Virus record (IMG/VR): IMGVR_UViG_3300008954_000002
Location: 97,099-161,098 of that record
DNA length: 64,000 bases
From: a virus
Strand: one strand, 5' to 3'
Positions 63,691 to 64,000 of the stretch are shown piece after piece. Every line of letters starts with the position of its first letter. Positions within the stretch are counted from its first letter, which is position 1. The notes below the pieces were generated by a model, which made no database searches, had not been told where the DNA came from, and saw nothing but the letters and a program-made list of their open reading frames with translations. Made by a program: the position numbers and the translations under genes.

Positions 63691-63724
63691 AGTGGTTAGC
63701 ATGTACCTGATGTATATGCGACCA
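63681..63724 (+). promoter_or_regulatory. Leader block 3 with 7-bp hairpin
   Basis: TTTTTATTTCAGTGG, then GCATGTA (63699-63705), a 7-base loop and TATATGC (63713-63719), which pair as seven bases with one G-U, followed by GACCA. Same plan as block 2 with changed but compatible stem bases. Confidence 0.65.
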
Positions 63725-63744
63725 TTAACAATAAGGAGAATACC

Positions 63745-63840
63745 ATGACTATGGCAATCTTCTGCCTGTTCACATACGTGAACCTGGCAGTTGGATTCTC
63801 TCTTGGCGCGGTGATCGTCAAGAGAGATCTCGTAGGATAA
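63745..63840 (+). CDS. Tiny membrane protein (31 aa)
   Basis: ATG at 63745 with AAGGAG seven bases upstream. The product is mostly one hydrophobic helix (MAIFCLFTYVNLAVGFSLG, then AVIVK) with a short charged end, so a single-span membrane protein is likely. It has its own leader block and terminator. Function unknown. Confidence 0.6.
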   Translation: MTMAIFCLFTYVNLAVGFSLGAVIVKRDLVG

Positions 63841-63848
63841 GTAGATAG

Positions 63849-63890
63849 GGAGCCTCTTACACTTCGGTGTAGGGGGCTCCTTTTTATTTT
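63849..63890 (+). terminator. Intrinsic terminator with UUCG tetraloop
   Basis: GGAGCCTCTTACAC pairs with GTGTAGGGGGCTCC around TTCG, a 14-bp stem (three G-U in RNA), followed by TTTTTATTTT. Very strong terminator feature. Confidence 0.9.
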
Positions 63891-63910
63891 AATGGCTAGT
63901 AGTAGCCAGT
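63881..63910 (+). promoter_or_regulatory. Leader block 4 with 6-bp hairpin
   Basis: TTTTTATTTTAATGGCTA followed by GTAG and TAGCCA (63903-63908), a perfect 6-bp stem with 4-base loop. The associated gene, if any, lies beyond the window; no good start with a ribosome site is seen in the last 90 bases. Confidence 0.6.
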
Positions 63911-63932
63911 GTGCACCCGTTACCTGGGACAA

Positions 63933-63985
63933 AGGCGTAAGCCGGTATAGGGACGGTGTTGTAGGGTTTAAAGACCCAGTCCTAT
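63933..63985 (+). other. Possible structured RNA segment at window end
   Basis: GGCGTAAGCC could fold as a GTAA tetraloop hairpin. ATAGG(G)AC and GTCCTAT can pair around an inner GGGT/ACCC hairpin. No gene start is evident here, so it may be a longer leader or a small RNA; the window ends too soon to tell. Confidence 0.3.
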
Positions 63986-64000
63986 GTAGACGATCTATAG

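Noticed and set aside
63445-63702. Minus-strand open frame of 85 codons opposite the 56-aa gene
   Set aside because: It is antisense to a gene with a good ribosome site and its own terminator, and is Ser/Arg-rich in the way shadow frames are.
63696-63932. Minus-strand open frame of 78 codons at the right end
   Set aside because: It runs through a strong plus-strand terminator and leader repeats and has no Shine-Dalgarno support.
1-64000. tRNA, rRNA, insertion sequences, integrase or attachment site
   Set aside because: No cloverleaf, transposase or integrase pattern was found; the window is almost fully covered by virion genes.

Overview
The window is about 98% coding. It holds the virion-morphogenesis module of a large tailed bacteriophage with a contractile tail (a myovirus). 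The evidence is a terminase large subunit with ATPase and nuclease motifs, a portal, a capsid protease fused to an acidic scaffold, an HK97-type capsid protein, a tail sheath, tube-like proteins, tandem tail chaperones, and gp25-like and J-like baseplate wedge proteins, in the usual order. The standard code fits, starts are ATG or GTG with mostly clear Shine-Dalgarno sites, and there are no tRNAs, introns, insertion sequences or CRISPR arrays. The host cannot be named from the sequence. The M23 peptidase in the tail hub says only that the host has peptidoglycan.

Layout. Everything from 62811 down to 1 reads on the minus strand as one long late transcription unit. In transcription order: an 87-aa protein, a possible small terminase, a 1112-aa protein with two nuclease domains, a Gly-rich membrane-like protein, the large terminase, a second Gly-rich protein and several small virion proteins (62.8-53.3 kb); a hydrophobic 528-aa protein, portal, protease/scaffold, a 476-aa head protein and the major capsid protein (53.3-45.4 kb); Ig-like and neck proteins (45.3-41.6 kb); sheath and three tube-fold paralogues (41.6-37.1 kb); two chaperones (37.1-35.6 kb); three giant genes of 1387, 1755 and 2962 residues where a tape measure and hub are expected (35.6-17.2 kb); baseplate wedge genes (17.2-12.3 kb); and large fibre or adhesin proteins (12.2-0 kb), the last cut by the window edge. 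Two hairpins, just after the capsid gene and just after the tube gene, look like attenuators that lower downstream transcription.

To the right of a roughly 450-bp divergent intergenic region the strand switches. Three tiny plus-strand genes of 27, 56 and 31 residues each follow a repeated block (T-rich tract, AATGG-like sequence, leader hairpin) and most end in a strong terminator. This looks like the edge of an early, host-takeover gene array.

The most interesting content is a possible ejected-enzyme set. The 1755-residue protein has motifs that resemble the catalytic core of QDE-1/RDR/YonO-type two-barrel RNA polymerases (RDPVLGPG, then GDFDGD, then a possible bridge-helix segment). It sits in the tape-measure cluster, so it may be a virion-delivered RNA polymerase. 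The 1112-residue protein joins a DEDDh exonuclease to a complete staphylococcal-nuclease-like domain. One reading is that the tail delivers a polymerase for early genes and nucleases against host DNA. That reading is inference and needs structure and mass-spectrometry tests.
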